DNA from: Opitutaceae bacterium
Lineage (GTDB): Bacteria > Verrucomicrobiota > Verrucomicrobiia > Opitutales > Opitutaceae
Length of the DNA: 64,000 bases
Assembly: GCA_028280945.1 (NCBI GenBank)
Contig: JANQKV010000049.1
Coordinates: forward strand, 124,001-188,000
Direction: 5' to 3'
Position numbers and translations under genes: made by a program. Shown one piece after another: positions 42,189 through 52,753 of this stretch (its first letter is position 1; every line of letters starts with the position of its first letter). The notes beneath the pieces are model-generated. The model was given only the letters and a program-made list of their open reading frames with translations, ran no database searches and had not been told where the DNA came from.

Positions 42189-42944
42189 TCAACCATCGAC
42201 CTCAGGGCTGGCTTGGCCGCTGGGGTCAAAGATGTAGCCCACTCCGTGCACGGTGCGGAATGCGTCGAGGGAGCGGCCGTGCCGCTTAAAAAGGTCGCGG
42301 ACTTTCACGATGTATTGATCGAGCGAGCGGCTCTTCACGTCCGCGTGGATGCCCCAGACCGAGTGGATCAGGGCTTTGCGCGTGATGACGATGCCTTCGT
42401 GATCATGCAGGTAGGAAAGAATGCCCAGCTCCTTGCGCCCGATCTTTTCGATCTTCTCGTCGAATTGGATTTCCAACCGACCGGGGTGGACCGTGCCGCC
42501 GCAAATCTCGAACGGCTCATCGATGACACGGGCGTTTTTGGTCACCTTGTAGTCATCGCGGGATTCGCTTCGGCGGAGCACTGCCCGGATGCGGGCCACA
42601 AGCTCGGCGTAGCCGAAGGGTTTGGTCACATAGTCGTCGCCGCCGATCTCGAGGGCCTTGACCTTGGCGGTCTCCAGATCGTTGCCCGTGAGGAAAATGG
42701 TGGGGATCGTGATGTCGCCCAAGCGCAGTTCCTCCAGGAGGGCAAATCCGGATTGGTCCGGCAGGTTGATGTCGAGCAACATCAGGTTGGCGAAGTTTCG
42801 CTTCAGAAATCGAGCGGCATGCGAGGCGCGTCCACAAATCTGGGCCTGCATGCCGGCTTCCTCCAAGTGAACGCAGATAAGCTTCGCAAGCTCCTCTTCA
42901 TCCTCTACGACGAGGATCAGGGGTTTGGGTTCGGGACGCGGCAT
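42189..42944 (-). CDS. OmpR-family response regulator
   Basis: This 251-residue protein has a receiver domain with D58 as the phospho-acceptor (LMLLDINLPDQSG), the switch Thr in IFLTGND and Lys in DDYVTKPFG. A C-terminal winged-helix domain ends in the RTVHGVGYIFD wing. No histidine kinase lies beside it, so it is an orphan here. It is convergent with the exonuclease gene with only four bases between stops. Confidence 0.92.
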   Translation of the reverse strand: MPRPEPKPLILVVEDEEELAKLICVHLEEAGMQAQICGRASHAARFLKRNFANLMLLDINLPDQSGFALLEELRLGDITIPTIFLTGNDLETAKVKALEIGGDDYVTKPFGYAELVARIRAVLRRSESRDDYKVTKNARVIDEPFEICGGTVHPGRLEIQFDEKIEKIGRKELGILSYLHDHEGIVITRKALIHSVWGIHADVKSRSLDQYIVKVRDLFKRHGRSLDAFRTVHGVGYIFDPSGQASPEVDG

Positions 42945-43046
42945 GTTTCAGTTTAAGAGTCGATCTCCGAGGCGGATTAAGGTTTTTTACACTTGAGCAA
43001 CGAACTGGTGTCAAAGCAAAGCGATGGGTTGTTTGGGAGCAGCGGG

Positions 43047-43091
43047 AGCCACTTATCCGTTCGATTAGAATGGGCTTGAAGGCAAGTGGCT
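43047..43091 (+). promoter_or_regulatory. Hairpin in the hisG leader
   Basis: AGCCACTT (43047-43054) and AAGTGGCT (43084-43091) form a perfect 8-bp stem ending 20 bases before the hisG start, with a 29-base loop. The arms match those of the repeat at 3829-3876 (AGCCACTT). It may be a dispersed repeat or a leader control element. No His-codon-rich leader peptide is seen. Confidence 0.4.
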
Positions 43092-43111
43092 AGGCGTGTG
43101 CGGTTTCGGGC

Positions 43112-43996
43112 GTGAGTGCACCGACACCTTTGCTGATGCTGGGATTGCCGAAGGGCAGCCTGGAAGACTCGACCAAAGCGCTTTTTGCCAAAGCCGGCTG
43201 GAAGATCTCGACCCGTTCCCGGTCCTATCGTCCCTCGATTGATGACGCGGAATTGGACGGTCGTTTTGTGCGGGCGCAGGAGGTCAGTCGCTACGTGGAA
43301 AGCGGCTTCTTCGATTGCGGCCTGACCGGCTGGGACTGGGTGCGTGAAAACGAATCCGACGTGGTTGAGGTGTGCGACCTTATCTACAGCCGAGCATCGA
43401 CGCTAAAATCACGCTGGGTGCTGTGTGTGCCGGAGGATTCCCCGGTGCAAAAAGCCGAGGATTTGGCCGGCAAACGTGTCGCCACGGAACTGTTGACGTC
43501 GACGCGGCGCTATTTCGCCGAAAAGGGGGTCGACGCCAAAGTCGAGTTCTCGTGGGGGGCGACGGAGGTGAAAGTGCCCGATTTGGTGGATGCCATCGTG
43601 GACATCACCGAGACGGGTTCGTCGTTGCGGGCGAACAAGCTGCGCATTGTCGACACCCTGCTCGAAACCAACACCAAGCTGATTGCCAACAAGGAAAGCT
43701 GGGCCAACCCACAGAAACGCAAAAAAATCGAGACAATCGCGATGCTGTTGCAGGGGGCGCTCGAAGCCGAGAGCAAGGTGGGGCTGAAGATGAACCTGCA
43801 GGAGTCGTCACTTGACGTGGTGGTCGAGAAGCTGCCGGCCCTGCGCAACCCGACCATTTCCAGACTCAACACCGCGGGATGGGTGGCACTCGAAATCATC
43901 ATCGACGAAAAGGTCGCTCGCGAAATCATCCCGCAGCTCAAGGATCTCGGGGCGGAGGGGATTGTGGAGTATCCGCTGAACAAAGTCGTTTACTGA
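43112..43996 (+). CDS. hisG: ATP phosphoribosyltransferase, long form
   Basis: First enzyme of histidine biosynthesis, joining ATP and PRPP. The 294-residue length fits the hexameric long form with a C-terminal ACT-like regulatory domain ([43 protein letters not shown]). The PRPP-binding loop reads [19 protein letters not shown], and the start region is [10 protein letters not shown]. The start is GTG at 43112; an ATG eight codons later is possible. It is followed by aguB after 37 bases, an unusual neighbour for a histidine gene. Confidence 0.95.
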   Translation: MSAPTPLLMLGLPKGSLEDSTKALFAKAGWKISTRSRSYRPSIDDAELDGRFVRAQEVSRYVESGFFDCGLTGWDWVRENESDVVEVCDLIYSRASTLKSRWVLCVPEDSPVQKAEDLAGKRVATELLTSTRRYFAEKGVDAKVEFSWGATEVKVPDLVDAIVDITETGSSLRANKLRIVDTLLETNTKLIANKESWANPQKRKKIETIAMLLQGALEAESKVGLKMNLQESSLDVVVEKLPALRNPTISRLNTAGWVALEIIIDEKVAREIIPQLKDLGAEGIVEYPLNKVVY

Positions 43997-44033
43997 GTCG
44001 TCTTCGGAACCACTCCCCGCCAGCCTTTCGTCC

Positions 44034-44918
44034 ATGCGCAACGTCACTCTCGGTCTGCTGCAGCACGCTTGTGGGGCTGATCCCGTGGCCAATCTCGCCA
44101 AAACCCTGGAGCTGGCGGAGCAGGCCGCGGCGGGTGGCGCAAATCTCGTCTGCACCCAGGAGTTGTTTCGCTCCCAGTATTTCTGCCAAAGCGAAGACCA
44201 CGATAATTTTGCCTTGGCCGAGCCCATACCCGGGCCGAGCACGGAGGCGTTTCAAGCCTTGGCCAAGGAACATGGCGTGGTGGTGGTGGCGTCACTTTTT
44301 GAGAAGCGTGCGGCGGGCCTGTATCACAATACGGCAGTGGTGATCGACGCGGATGGCAGTCTTGCAGGCATCTACCGCAAGATGCACATCCCGGATGATC
44401 CGCTCTACTATGAAAAGTTTTACTTCACTCCGGGCGACACCGGTTTCCGGGCATTCGACACGAAGTTCGGGCGGATCGGGGTGCTGGTGTGCTGGGACCA
44501 ATGGTATCCCGAAGGCGCGCGGCTGACGTCGCTCCAAGGTGCTGAGATACTGTTCTATCCGACGGCGATCGGCTGGCACCCGTCGGAGAAGTCTGAATAC
44601 GGTGAAAACCAGCACGGGGCCTGGGAAACCATCCAGCGCAGCCATGCCGTGGCCAACGGTTGTTATGTCGCGTCGGTGAACCGCATTGGCCGTGAGACAC
44701 CCGTCGGTGGGGATGGCATCGAGTTTTGGGGACAGAGTTTTGTGGCGGGCACAAGTGGCCAGATCCTGGCAAAAGCCCCCATTGACCAGGAGCAAATCAT
44801 GCTTGTGCCAATCGAGTTGGACAAGGTTGACGTCACCCGCACGCACTGGCCCTTTCTGCGCGATCGTCGGATCGATGCTTACGGCGATCTCACCAAACGC
44901 TATATCGACGGTACCTAG
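44034..44918 (+). CDS. aguB: N-carbamoylputrescine amidase
   Basis: This enzyme hydrolyses N-carbamoylputrescine to putrescine, CO2 and ammonia. It is a 294-residue nitrilase-superfamily protein with catalytic triad E43 (VCTQELF), K116 (YRKMHIPDD) and C153 (VLVCWDQWYPE). The latter segment and the FYFTPGDTGF loop are typical of AguB. The gene is separated by three bases from aguA, which supplies its substrate, so the pair is one agmatine-to-putrescine module. Confidence 0.95.
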   Translation: MRNVTLGLLQHACGADPVANLAKTLELAEQAAAGGANLVCTQELFRSQYFCQSEDHDNFALAEPIPGPSTEAFQALAKEHGVVVVASLFEKRAAGLYHNTAVVIDADGSLAGIYRKMHIPDDPLYYEKFYFTPGDTGFRAFDTKFGRIGVLVCWDQWYPEGARLTSLQGAEILFYPTAIGWHPSEKSEYGENQHGAWETIQRSHAVANGCYVASVNRIGRETPVGGDGIEFWGQSFVAGTSGQILAKAPIDQEQIMLVPIELDKVDVTRTHWPFLRDRRIDAYGDLTKRYIDGT

Positions 44919-44921
44919 ATC

Positions 44922-45974
44922 ATGACCGCGGCACCCGTCGAACCGGTTCCGGCCAAGCTGGGATTCCGTATGCCCGCGGAGTGGGAACCGCAGGAGGCGA
45001 TATGGTTGTCCTGGCCGCATAAAAAAGCATCCTGGCCGGGCCTGTGGCGGAACATTCCGGCAACCTTTGCGGGATTTGTGGCGGCAATCAGTCACCGCGA
45101 GAACGTCAGAATCAACTGCGCGGTGGAGTTGCAGGATCGCGCCCGCAGGCTGTGCAAAAAAGCCGGTGCGAGCATGGCGCGCGTGACGTTCCACGACCAC
45201 CCGACCAACGATGCCTGGTGTCGTGACCATGGCCCGATTTTTGTGAAGCACCGGCGGACAGGCGAAGTCGCGCTGACCGATTGGATGCACAATGCCTGGG
45301 GCGGCAAATATCCGCCTTACGATCTCGATAATGAGATTCCGCCGTTGATCGCGCAGGCGCTGGGACTGCGTCGGTTTGAAAAGGCGATGGTCTTGGAAGG
45401 TGGTTCGATCGATGTGAACGGCAAAGGCCTTCTGCTCACCACGGAACAGTGCCTGCTGCACCCCAATCGAAACCCGACGCTATCGCGGTCGGGGATCGAG
45501 CGAGCATTAAAGGATTACCTGGGGGTTCGCCGGGTCGTTTGGCTGGGGGAGGGGATCGTGGGTGACGACACCGATGGACACATAGACGACATCACGCGGT
45601 TTTTTCGACCGGACGGCATCCTCACCTGCGTCGAATCCAACCAGCGTGATCCGAATCACCGGCTGCTGGCAGCCAACCGCGAACGCCTGGCGGATGCGAC
45701 AACGATTACCGGCCGCCCGATTGAGATCGTCGACCTGCCCATGCCGGCGCCCGTTGTAATCAAGGGCGAACGCGTGCCGGCGAGTTATGCGAATTTTCTG
45801 ATCATCAATGAAGCGGTGCTGGTCCCGACCTTTCGTCAGCCCCGTCGCGATCGCCGGGCGATGGGCATCATTGGCGAGTGTTTTATTGATCGCGAAGTGG
45901 TGCCCATCGATTGTGCGGAGTTGATCTGGGGGCTGGGCACACTTCACTGTTTGTCCCAACAACAACCTCGATGA
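44922..45974 (+). CDS. aguA: Agmatine deiminase
   Basis: This enzyme converts agmatine to N-carbamoylputrescine and ammonia. The 350-residue protein has the PAD-fold signatures FRMPAEWEPQEAIWLSWP, DAWCRDHGPIFV, VLEGGSIDVNGKG, GDDTDGHIDDITRFF and the catalytic cysteine C343 in LHCLSQQQPR. It directly follows aguB, and its stop overlaps the start of the lipoprotein gene as ATGA. No arginine decarboxylase lies in the window. Confidence 0.95.
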   Translation: MTAAPVEPVPAKLGFRMPAEWEPQEAIWLSWPHKKASWPGLWRNIPATFAGFVAAISHRENVRINCAVELQDRARRLCKKAGASMARVTFHDHPTNDAWCRDHGPIFVKHRRTGEVALTDWMHNAWGGKYPPYDLDNEIPPLIAQALGLRRFEKAMVLEGGSIDVNGKGLLLTTEQCLLHPNRNPTLSRSGIERALKDYLGVRRVVWLGEGIVGDDTDGHIDDITRFFRPDGILTCVESNQRDPNHRLLAANRERLADATTITGRPIEIVDLPMPAPVVIKGERVPASYANFLIINEAVLVPTFRQPRRDRRAMGIIGECFIDREVVPIDCAELIWGLGTLHCLSQQQPR

Positions 45975-46432
45975 TGCCTCGTCTAACCTTCCCGATTCTT
46001 TTGGTCTGCCTGCTCGCGGGCTGTGGCACCACCCCGGATTCGGTGGAGTGGCGCGTGAAACCACAGAGCCAATATTATGCCCGTGACCGCGCCGAGGTTT
46101 TCGAAGTCATGATCAACCTCTTGGAAGAGCGGGGCTACGAAGTCACCCGCCAGGCTGCCGCCGAAGGTGAGATCGAAGCCCAGACGCCGCTGCTTGAATC
46201 ACGGGTGCGCGGGGCGGCACGCCAATACTTTGTCACGGCCAAGTTGCGGGCGATGGCACCGGGGGAAACTGCAGTGGAGTTGCTGGTGCACGAGGCCCAG
46301 GAAGGGGATTTTGGATTCGGGGTGACCAAGAAGGCATTGGCCAGCCATGGCCGTTACGACAGCATTTTTGGAGGTTTGGAAGACGCTCTCGGCGAGGATA
46401 GTTGGCTGGCTCCCGGAACGCCTTCCTCTTGA
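45971..46432 (+). CDS. Small lipoprotein of unknown function
   Basis: This 153-residue protein has a lipobox LLAGCGTT (cysteine near residue 18). A compact alpha/beta domain follows (AEVFEVMINLLEERGYEVTRQAAAEGEIEAQTPL), resembling small outer-membrane-associated domains that occur widely. The ATG at 45971 overlaps the aguA stop by four bases. I do not recognise a named family. Its coupling to polyamine genes is unusual. Confidence 0.75.
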   Translation: MMPRLTFPILLVCLLAGCGTTPDSVEWRVKPQSQYYARDRAEVFEVMINLLEERGYEVTRQAAAEGEIEAQTPLLESRVRGAARQYFVTAKLRAMAPGETAVELLVHEAQEGDFGFGVTKKALASHGRYDSIFGGLEDALGEDSWLAPGTPSS

Positions 46433-46514
46433 GGATGGTGTTCAACGCTCAGCGGGGCTGGCCTATCTTTGCAGGGTGGTCGCGCGCTAAGTTCGAGGGG
46501 CTCAATCCTCGAAC

Positions 46515-47696
46515 ATGATGAAAAACCTCACTGCTTTTCTCGCCGCCGTATTCGGCTTGTCCCTGTGGGCTGAAGTTCCGTTTGAAAAAACGTCCTTCAT
46601 CGAAGGTGAGGCCGACAAGTGGTGGGCCCGCACTCATGGTGACATCAATGGCGACGGCATCGTCGATTTCTTTGTGATCAACAACAACGGCGAGGGGGGA
46701 TGGCTGGGCTATTACCTGACGAAGCCTGATCTTTCCGGCGCGGAGAAAGTGGTGATTGCGCAGGAAGGTCCATTGGGAGGGTCGTTTGCCGCCGGCGACA
46801 TGGATTGCGGCGATATCGATGGCGACGGCGACATCGACGTGCTCGGTCCGGTGCATCCGGGCGAATGGAAGGCGGCCACGGATGCCACCCAGCTTTATTG
46901 GTATGAAAACCCGTCGTGGGAGCCACACTACATCGGGAGTTTCCCGGGGTTTGTGAAGGACTTCGATTTGGCGGATTTAAATGGTGACGGAAAACTGGAT
47001 ATCGCCGGCACCTGCCACAATACGCCTCAAATGCTGGTCTACCGCCAGGATACCCCCAAAACTTGGGCGGCGGTCACCCAAATCTACGTGGACGAATTGC
47101 ACGAAGGACAACACGTGGGAGACGTTGATGGAGACGGCGACAAGGACGTCATCTCCACCGGCTTCTGGTTTGAAAATCCGGGCGGACTCATGATCGGCAA
47201 GTGGAACGTCAAGAACGTCGACCCGTATTGGAACTCCGATCCCGGCCGCACTTGGAAGCACAATGCCACCAAGATTTTCTGTACTGACATGAACGGTGAC
47301 GGGGTTGACGACGTGGTGATCTCCTGTTCGGAGCTCTACCGCAACCTTGTCGCCTGGTATGAACTCATCGACGCTGAGACCAGCGAATGGAAACTCCACG
47401 AAATCGGACTGAACTCCCTCGCCCACACCTTGCAGGTGGGGGACGTGGACCTCGATGGTGACCTCGATGTTTTGTCCGGCAACAATGCCCACCAGGGCGA
47501 CCCCAACGCGAGCCCGGTTAAACTCTTTCTCAACCCGGGGCCGGATGGCGAATACTGGGACACCCAAGTGATCACCATGACCGGAGCCTATAACTCGTTC
47601 CTCGTGGATGTGGAGGGAGACGGCGACTTGGACATGTTCCGCTACGCCGGCCATGTTGGGGAGGACTACGAGCTTTGGTTGAATCGGTTAAGGTAG
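46515..47696 (+). CDS. Secreted VCBS/FG-GAP repeat protein
   Basis: This 393-residue protein has a signal peptide ending near LSLWA. A beta-propeller-like series of FG-GAP/VCBS repeats follows, each with a calcium-binding DxDGDGxxD-type loop (DINGDGIVDF, DIDGDGDIDVL, DLNGDGKLDIAG, DVDGDGDKDVIS, DMNGDGVDDVVIS, DVDLDGDLDVLSG, DVEGDGDLDMF). Such proteins are extracellular and bind polysaccharide or surfaces. It stands alone between the agu genes and the transporter. Confidence 0.88.
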   Translation: MMKNLTAFLAAVFGLSLWAEVPFEKTSFIEGEADKWWARTHGDINGDGIVDFFVINNNGEGGWLGYYLTKPDLSGAEKVVIAQEGPLGGSFAAGDMDCGDIDGDGDIDVLGPVHPGEWKAATDATQLYWYENPSWEPHYIGSFPGFVKDFDLADLNGDGKLDIAGTCHNTPQMLVYRQDTPKTWAAVTQIYVDELHEGQHVGDVDGDGDKDVISTGFWFENPGGLMIGKWNVKNVDPYWNSDPGRTWKHNATKIFCTDMNGDGVDDVVISCSELYRNLVAWYELIDAETSEWKLHEIGLNSLAHTLQVGDVDLDGDLDVLSGNNAHQGDPNASPVKLFLNPGPDGEYWDTQVITMTGAYNSFLVDVEGDGDLDMFRYAGHVGEDYELWLNRLR

Positions 47697-47738
47697 TGCC
47701 GCATTGACGCCCGGGCCTGGGCGTCTTTTCTCACCGGC

Positions 47739-48614
47739 ATGGAATCCAGCTTCCTGAGTGCGGTGTTTTTGCCGCTGGCTTTGTTTGTTATCATGCTCGG
47801 CATGGGCCTGGGCTTGAAAGTTAAGGACTTCAAGCGGGTCGCGGTTGAGCCCAAAGCCGTGCTGACAGGGCTCTTCGCCCAGTTGATCATTCTACCGCTT
47901 GTGGGTTGGGCGATTGCCATAATCGCCAAAATGCCACCCGAATTGGCGGTCGGAATTATGGTGCTCGCAGCCTGTCCGGGCGGCCCCACCTCAAACTTGA
48001 TCACCTACTTGGCGCGGGGAGATGTGGCGCTCTCGATATCGCTTACCGCGATCAACAGCCTGATCACGGTTATTACAATTCCACTGATTGTGAACCTGTC
48101 GTCGGAATACTTTGTTGGCGAAGGCTCGGCGTTTTCCCTGCCATTCGTCAAAACGGTCATCCAGATTGGGGTGATCACAATTGTCCCTGTATCGCTGGGG
48201 ATGTGGTTGCATGCCGCCAAGCCCGCTTTGGCCGCAAAAATCGAGAAACAGGTGAAGTGGCTTTCCGTAGCGTTCCTTGCCCTGATCATAATCGGACTGT
48301 TGATTCAAGAGCGTGCCAACGTGCCGGGATTCTTTGTGCAAGTAGGATGGACCACTTTGGCGCTCAATCTTGTCACCATGGCGGCGGGGTTCGGCCTGGC
48401 GGTTCTGCTGAGTGTGGGGAGGGAGCGAACAACGGCTATCACCGTTGAGGTGGGAATCCAGAATGGCACGCTGGCGATTGCCGTGGCGAGCTCACCACTG
48501 ATGTTGGGCAATCCCACCGTGGCGATACCGGCCGTGATCTACAGCTTGCTGATGTTCCTGACCGGAGGGATATTTGCTTGGTGGCGAGGCCAAACCACGG
48601 GACAAATCAGCTGA
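47739..48614 (+). CDS. Bile acid:sodium symporter family (BASS) transporter
   Basis: This 291-residue integral membrane protein has about nine hydrophobic segments. The BASS signatures VLAACPGGPTSNLITYLARGDVALSIS and AITVEVGIQNGTLAIAVASS correspond to the crossover region of the panS/SBF fold. It likely imports an organic anion with sodium, the substrate being unpredictable (pyruvate, pantothenate or similar). The start ATG follows a region with no other gene. Confidence 0.9.
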   Translation: MESSFLSAVFLPLALFVIMLGMGLGLKVKDFKRVAVEPKAVLTGLFAQLIILPLVGWAIAIIAKMPPELAVGIMVLAACPGGPTSNLITYLARGDVALSISLTAINSLITVITIPLIVNLSSEYFVGEGSAFSLPFVKTVIQIGVITIVPVSLGMWLHAAKPALAAKIEKQVKWLSVAFLALIIIGLLIQERANVPGFFVQVGWTTLALNLVTMAAGFGLAVLLSVGRERTTAITVEVGIQNGTLAIAVASSPLMLGNPTVAIPAVIYSLLMFLTGGIFAWWRGQTTGQIS

Positions 48615-48812
48615 ATTTGAGCCTTGCGCCGGTTGGCGGGAATTCGCGATTCTGATCGTTCGCGGTCGTTCTTTCCATCGATCGGAGCCTTGCCGCGGTG
48701 CTCCCTCCGGTCGGTTTCCACTAAAGATTAACCATCAATCCCCGTCCCATTTCGGTGGGACACCGCGGATCGCCAAGACCTTGGAGCACGTCGCGACGGT
48801 TCGTTTCTCATC

Positions 48813-50495
<1,683 letters not shown>

Positions 50496-50523
50496 GCCGG
50501 CCGCCATATCACAACCCTTTCAA

Positions 50524-50554
50524 AGGCGTCCCGTTTCGGCGGGGCGCCTTTTTG
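50524..50554 (+). terminator. Rho-independent terminator of rpsA
   Basis: AAGGCGTCCCG pairs with CGGGGCGCCTT (one G-T) around a 6-base loop, followed by TTTTTG. Confidence 0.85.
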
Positions 50555-50571
50555 TTGTTGGTGAAGGCAAC

Positions 50572-52641
50572 CTATTCCCAGTGGAGTTGGGATAAGAGGG
50601 GCCAGTCCCAAGGTGACAGGCCGCTTGGGCCCGGGCCGAAACGAAATTCAACGACTCGATCTGTCCCGGGCGGCAGCGCCATCTCCCGCGGGAGGAAACC
50701 TCGCGCTCGCTCATCGTCGCGGGGATTGATGACTTCGCCCATCTCGAAAAGAACCGTCCCTTCCTGATCCCGAATGATCACTCTTAGGTCGTAGCCGTCG
50801 GAATTGTTGTCTCCCCGGTAAGCACCGGCCCGCATGGCGGTGACAAAGCGGAGGGTTTGGGCCGCATCGGGTAACCGGAACCGAACCCAGGCGGGTGGGG
50901 TGAATTGGTAATGGAACTCACCATCGAAGCGAAATTCCTCGATCGGGGTAAACAGGCTCCACTCCGCTGGCTGAAGCGCGAATCCGTGCAGAAAGCGCAG
51001 ACTGCGTTCCTCTTGGTATGTGAAGCCAAGCCGCGAGGCGGTTGCTTCACCGTAGCGCTCAACAATCGAAAGCTGCGAGGACGGAATGGCGAGTTGCCTC
51101 GCCAAGGCTTCGGCCTGGTCGCGCCGCGGGTTCCAAACAAACTGCATATACTCGAGGGGGGCAGCACCCGAGTAGCCATTCAAAGTGTGACGCCGCTTTG
51201 CCAAAGCAGCTGACCAGGCGTCGAGTTGAATATGGGGGTCAGGCTGATTGGAGTGTCCCGGGGCAAAGGCGAGGACAGGGCGGTCACCCGAGCTCTCCCA
51301 GGCCTCGACCAGGGCTTCGCGTCGTTGCTGCGCTTCGCCGATGGCGTAGCTCGGCTGAAACTGCGCCCAGGACTCCACCAGGACTGCGGTTACCGAACAA
51401 GCAGCGAAGACCTTCCATCGGCGGGATTTCAGGTTGGTGCTCAAAGCCAATCCGAACGCCAACAGCAGAAGGCTATGAACGAAAATATGAATCCTCCCAA
51501 CGGCGCGAAATGCTCGCAACGGCTCAAGGTGTTCGCAGAGCCAAATCCATATCGAGAACCCGCCCGGCCATTTCACAGTGGTCAAAACGATGAGCAGCGC
51601 AGTCGCCCCCAGATTGATCGCAAGTCGGTTGCGGAGGGATGAGCAACGGTGGCGCCAACCGGCCAGGATGGCCCCCAATCCCAGTAACCAGGGCAGGAAT
51701 CCGCCAAACAGCACCTGTTCACTGTGCTCCAAACTGCCTCCCGGCCAACCGGCGGGCCACCAGCGATGAGCCGGCGAAGCTGAAAACCAAGCCGACCACT
51801 CCGGGGTTAGGTTGATCACTTCCTGCATGGGGCGTCCCGCGCCCGACTGCACCGCATTCGCATAGATCCAAAGGTTAATCATACCCAGAGCAGCTCCGAT
51901 CGCGACCATGAGATGAGTCAAAAGCGACGGGCGGGGAGGCACCGGCTTGGACTCTTCTGAAGTTACTCCACGCTGGAGGACGATTCCGATGCCGAGGACG
52001 GTCGATAGAATCGAGCCCAGAAAAAATGCCAGATACGGGCCTGCAGCGAATTGGGCGAGACCAGCGCCCAGTGACAGCCAACCATATGAGGTTTGGCGAC
52101 GCCGTGCCCAATACGTTAGAAACATGGCGCACCAGATTCCCGGGAACACCGGCATCAATTGTGCATGTGTGCCAGTCATCCATACCCAGGGCACACCGGC
52201 AAACGCTGCAACCGCAAGCGGAGGCCCCCAGAGTCTGGCGACTCCCAGCAAAAGGAAGAGCCGGTGGGCACTCCAAAGATTTAGCCAGGCTACGATCACG
52301 AACCAGCCTTGCATGGCGCGTTCCGGCGAAAGCCCTGCAAACCGCATCAGAATATAGACGGGCAGGGTGCCGGCGTGAGTATCACTCCACCCCAAAGTAT
52401 CGGCGGTGGGATAGAAGTGCCCCGGGCTTGTCCAATCATATGCGTCTGAAGTCCACGCCACGAAGCCGTGCTCCAATACCAGGTTGTTAAAACGGCCGTC
52501 TCCCAAGTCTCCGGGCAGATGACTGCCTGCCGTGGTCCAAATCGCGAGGGTGAGGTGGGCAGAACCGACCACGATCCACACCATGGTCCAGATCCGAAAA
52601 AGACGGGCGGGGGCATTGGAGGGTGGTGGGTGGTAATCCAT
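50572..52641 (-). CDS. Large polytopic membrane protein of unknown function (GT-C-like layout)
   Basis: This 689-residue protein has a membrane half with about 9-11 hydrophobic segments (residues 15-420) and an exported C-terminal beta-rich half (FDGEFHYQFTPPAWVRFRL, residues about 560-689). The first loop contains a Gly/Asp stretch (GDLGDGRFNNLVLEHG), and the whole layout resembles GT-C mannosyl- or arabinosyl-transferases or YfhO-like proteins. No catalytic DxD-type signature could be assigned with confidence. It is convergent with rpsA, which has its own terminator. I could not identify a family. Confidence 0.65.
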   Translation of the reverse strand: MDYHPPPSNAPARLFRIWTMVWIVVGSAHLTLAIWTTAGSHLPGDLGDGRFNNLVLEHGFVAWTSDAYDWTSPGHFYPTADTLGWSDTHAGTLPVYILMRFAGLSPERAMQGWFVIVAWLNLWSAHRLFLLLGVARLWGPPLAVAAFAGVPWVWMTGTHAQLMPVFPGIWCAMFLTYWARRRQTSYGWLSLGAGLAQFAAGPYLAFFLGSILSTVLGIGIVLQRGVTSEESKPVPPRPSLLTHLMVAIGAALGMINLWIYANAVQSGAGRPMQEVINLTPEWSAWFSASPAHRWWPAGWPGGSLEHSEQVLFGGFLPWLLGLGAILAGWRHRCSSLRNRLAINLGATALLIVLTTVKWPGGFSIWIWLCEHLEPLRAFRAVGRIHIFVHSLLLLAFGLALSTNLKSRRWKVFAACSVTAVLVESWAQFQPSYAIGEAQQRREALVEAWESSGDRPVLAFAPGHSNQPDPHIQLDAWSAALAKRRHTLNGYSGAAPLEYMQFVWNPRRDQAEALARQLAIPSSQLSIVERYGEATASRLGFTYQEERSLRFLHGFALQPAEWSLFTPIEEFRFDGEFHYQFTPPAWVRFRLPDAAQTLRFVTAMRAGAYRGDNNSDGYDLRVIIRDQEGTVLFEMGEVINPRDDERARGFLPREMALPPGTDRVVEFRFGPGPSGLSPWDWPLLSQLHWE

Positions 52642-52688
52642 TACAGCCGAGCCCCTTTGCCTACCTGGCGAATGACAGGGAGCGAACG

Positions 52689-52717
52689 AAAAACGGCCGG
52701 CCCCGAAGGACCGACCG
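52689..52717 (-). terminator. Rho-independent terminator of the sigma-factor gene
   Basis: On the minus strand CGGTCGGTCC and GGGCCGGCCG form a 10-bp stem (two G-U pairs) with a 4-base TTCG loop, followed by five T residues. It lies 37 bases past the stop codon. Confidence 0.8.
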
Positions 52718-52753
52718 CTATTTACCTAACCCCAATAAAATGTCAGAGGAATC

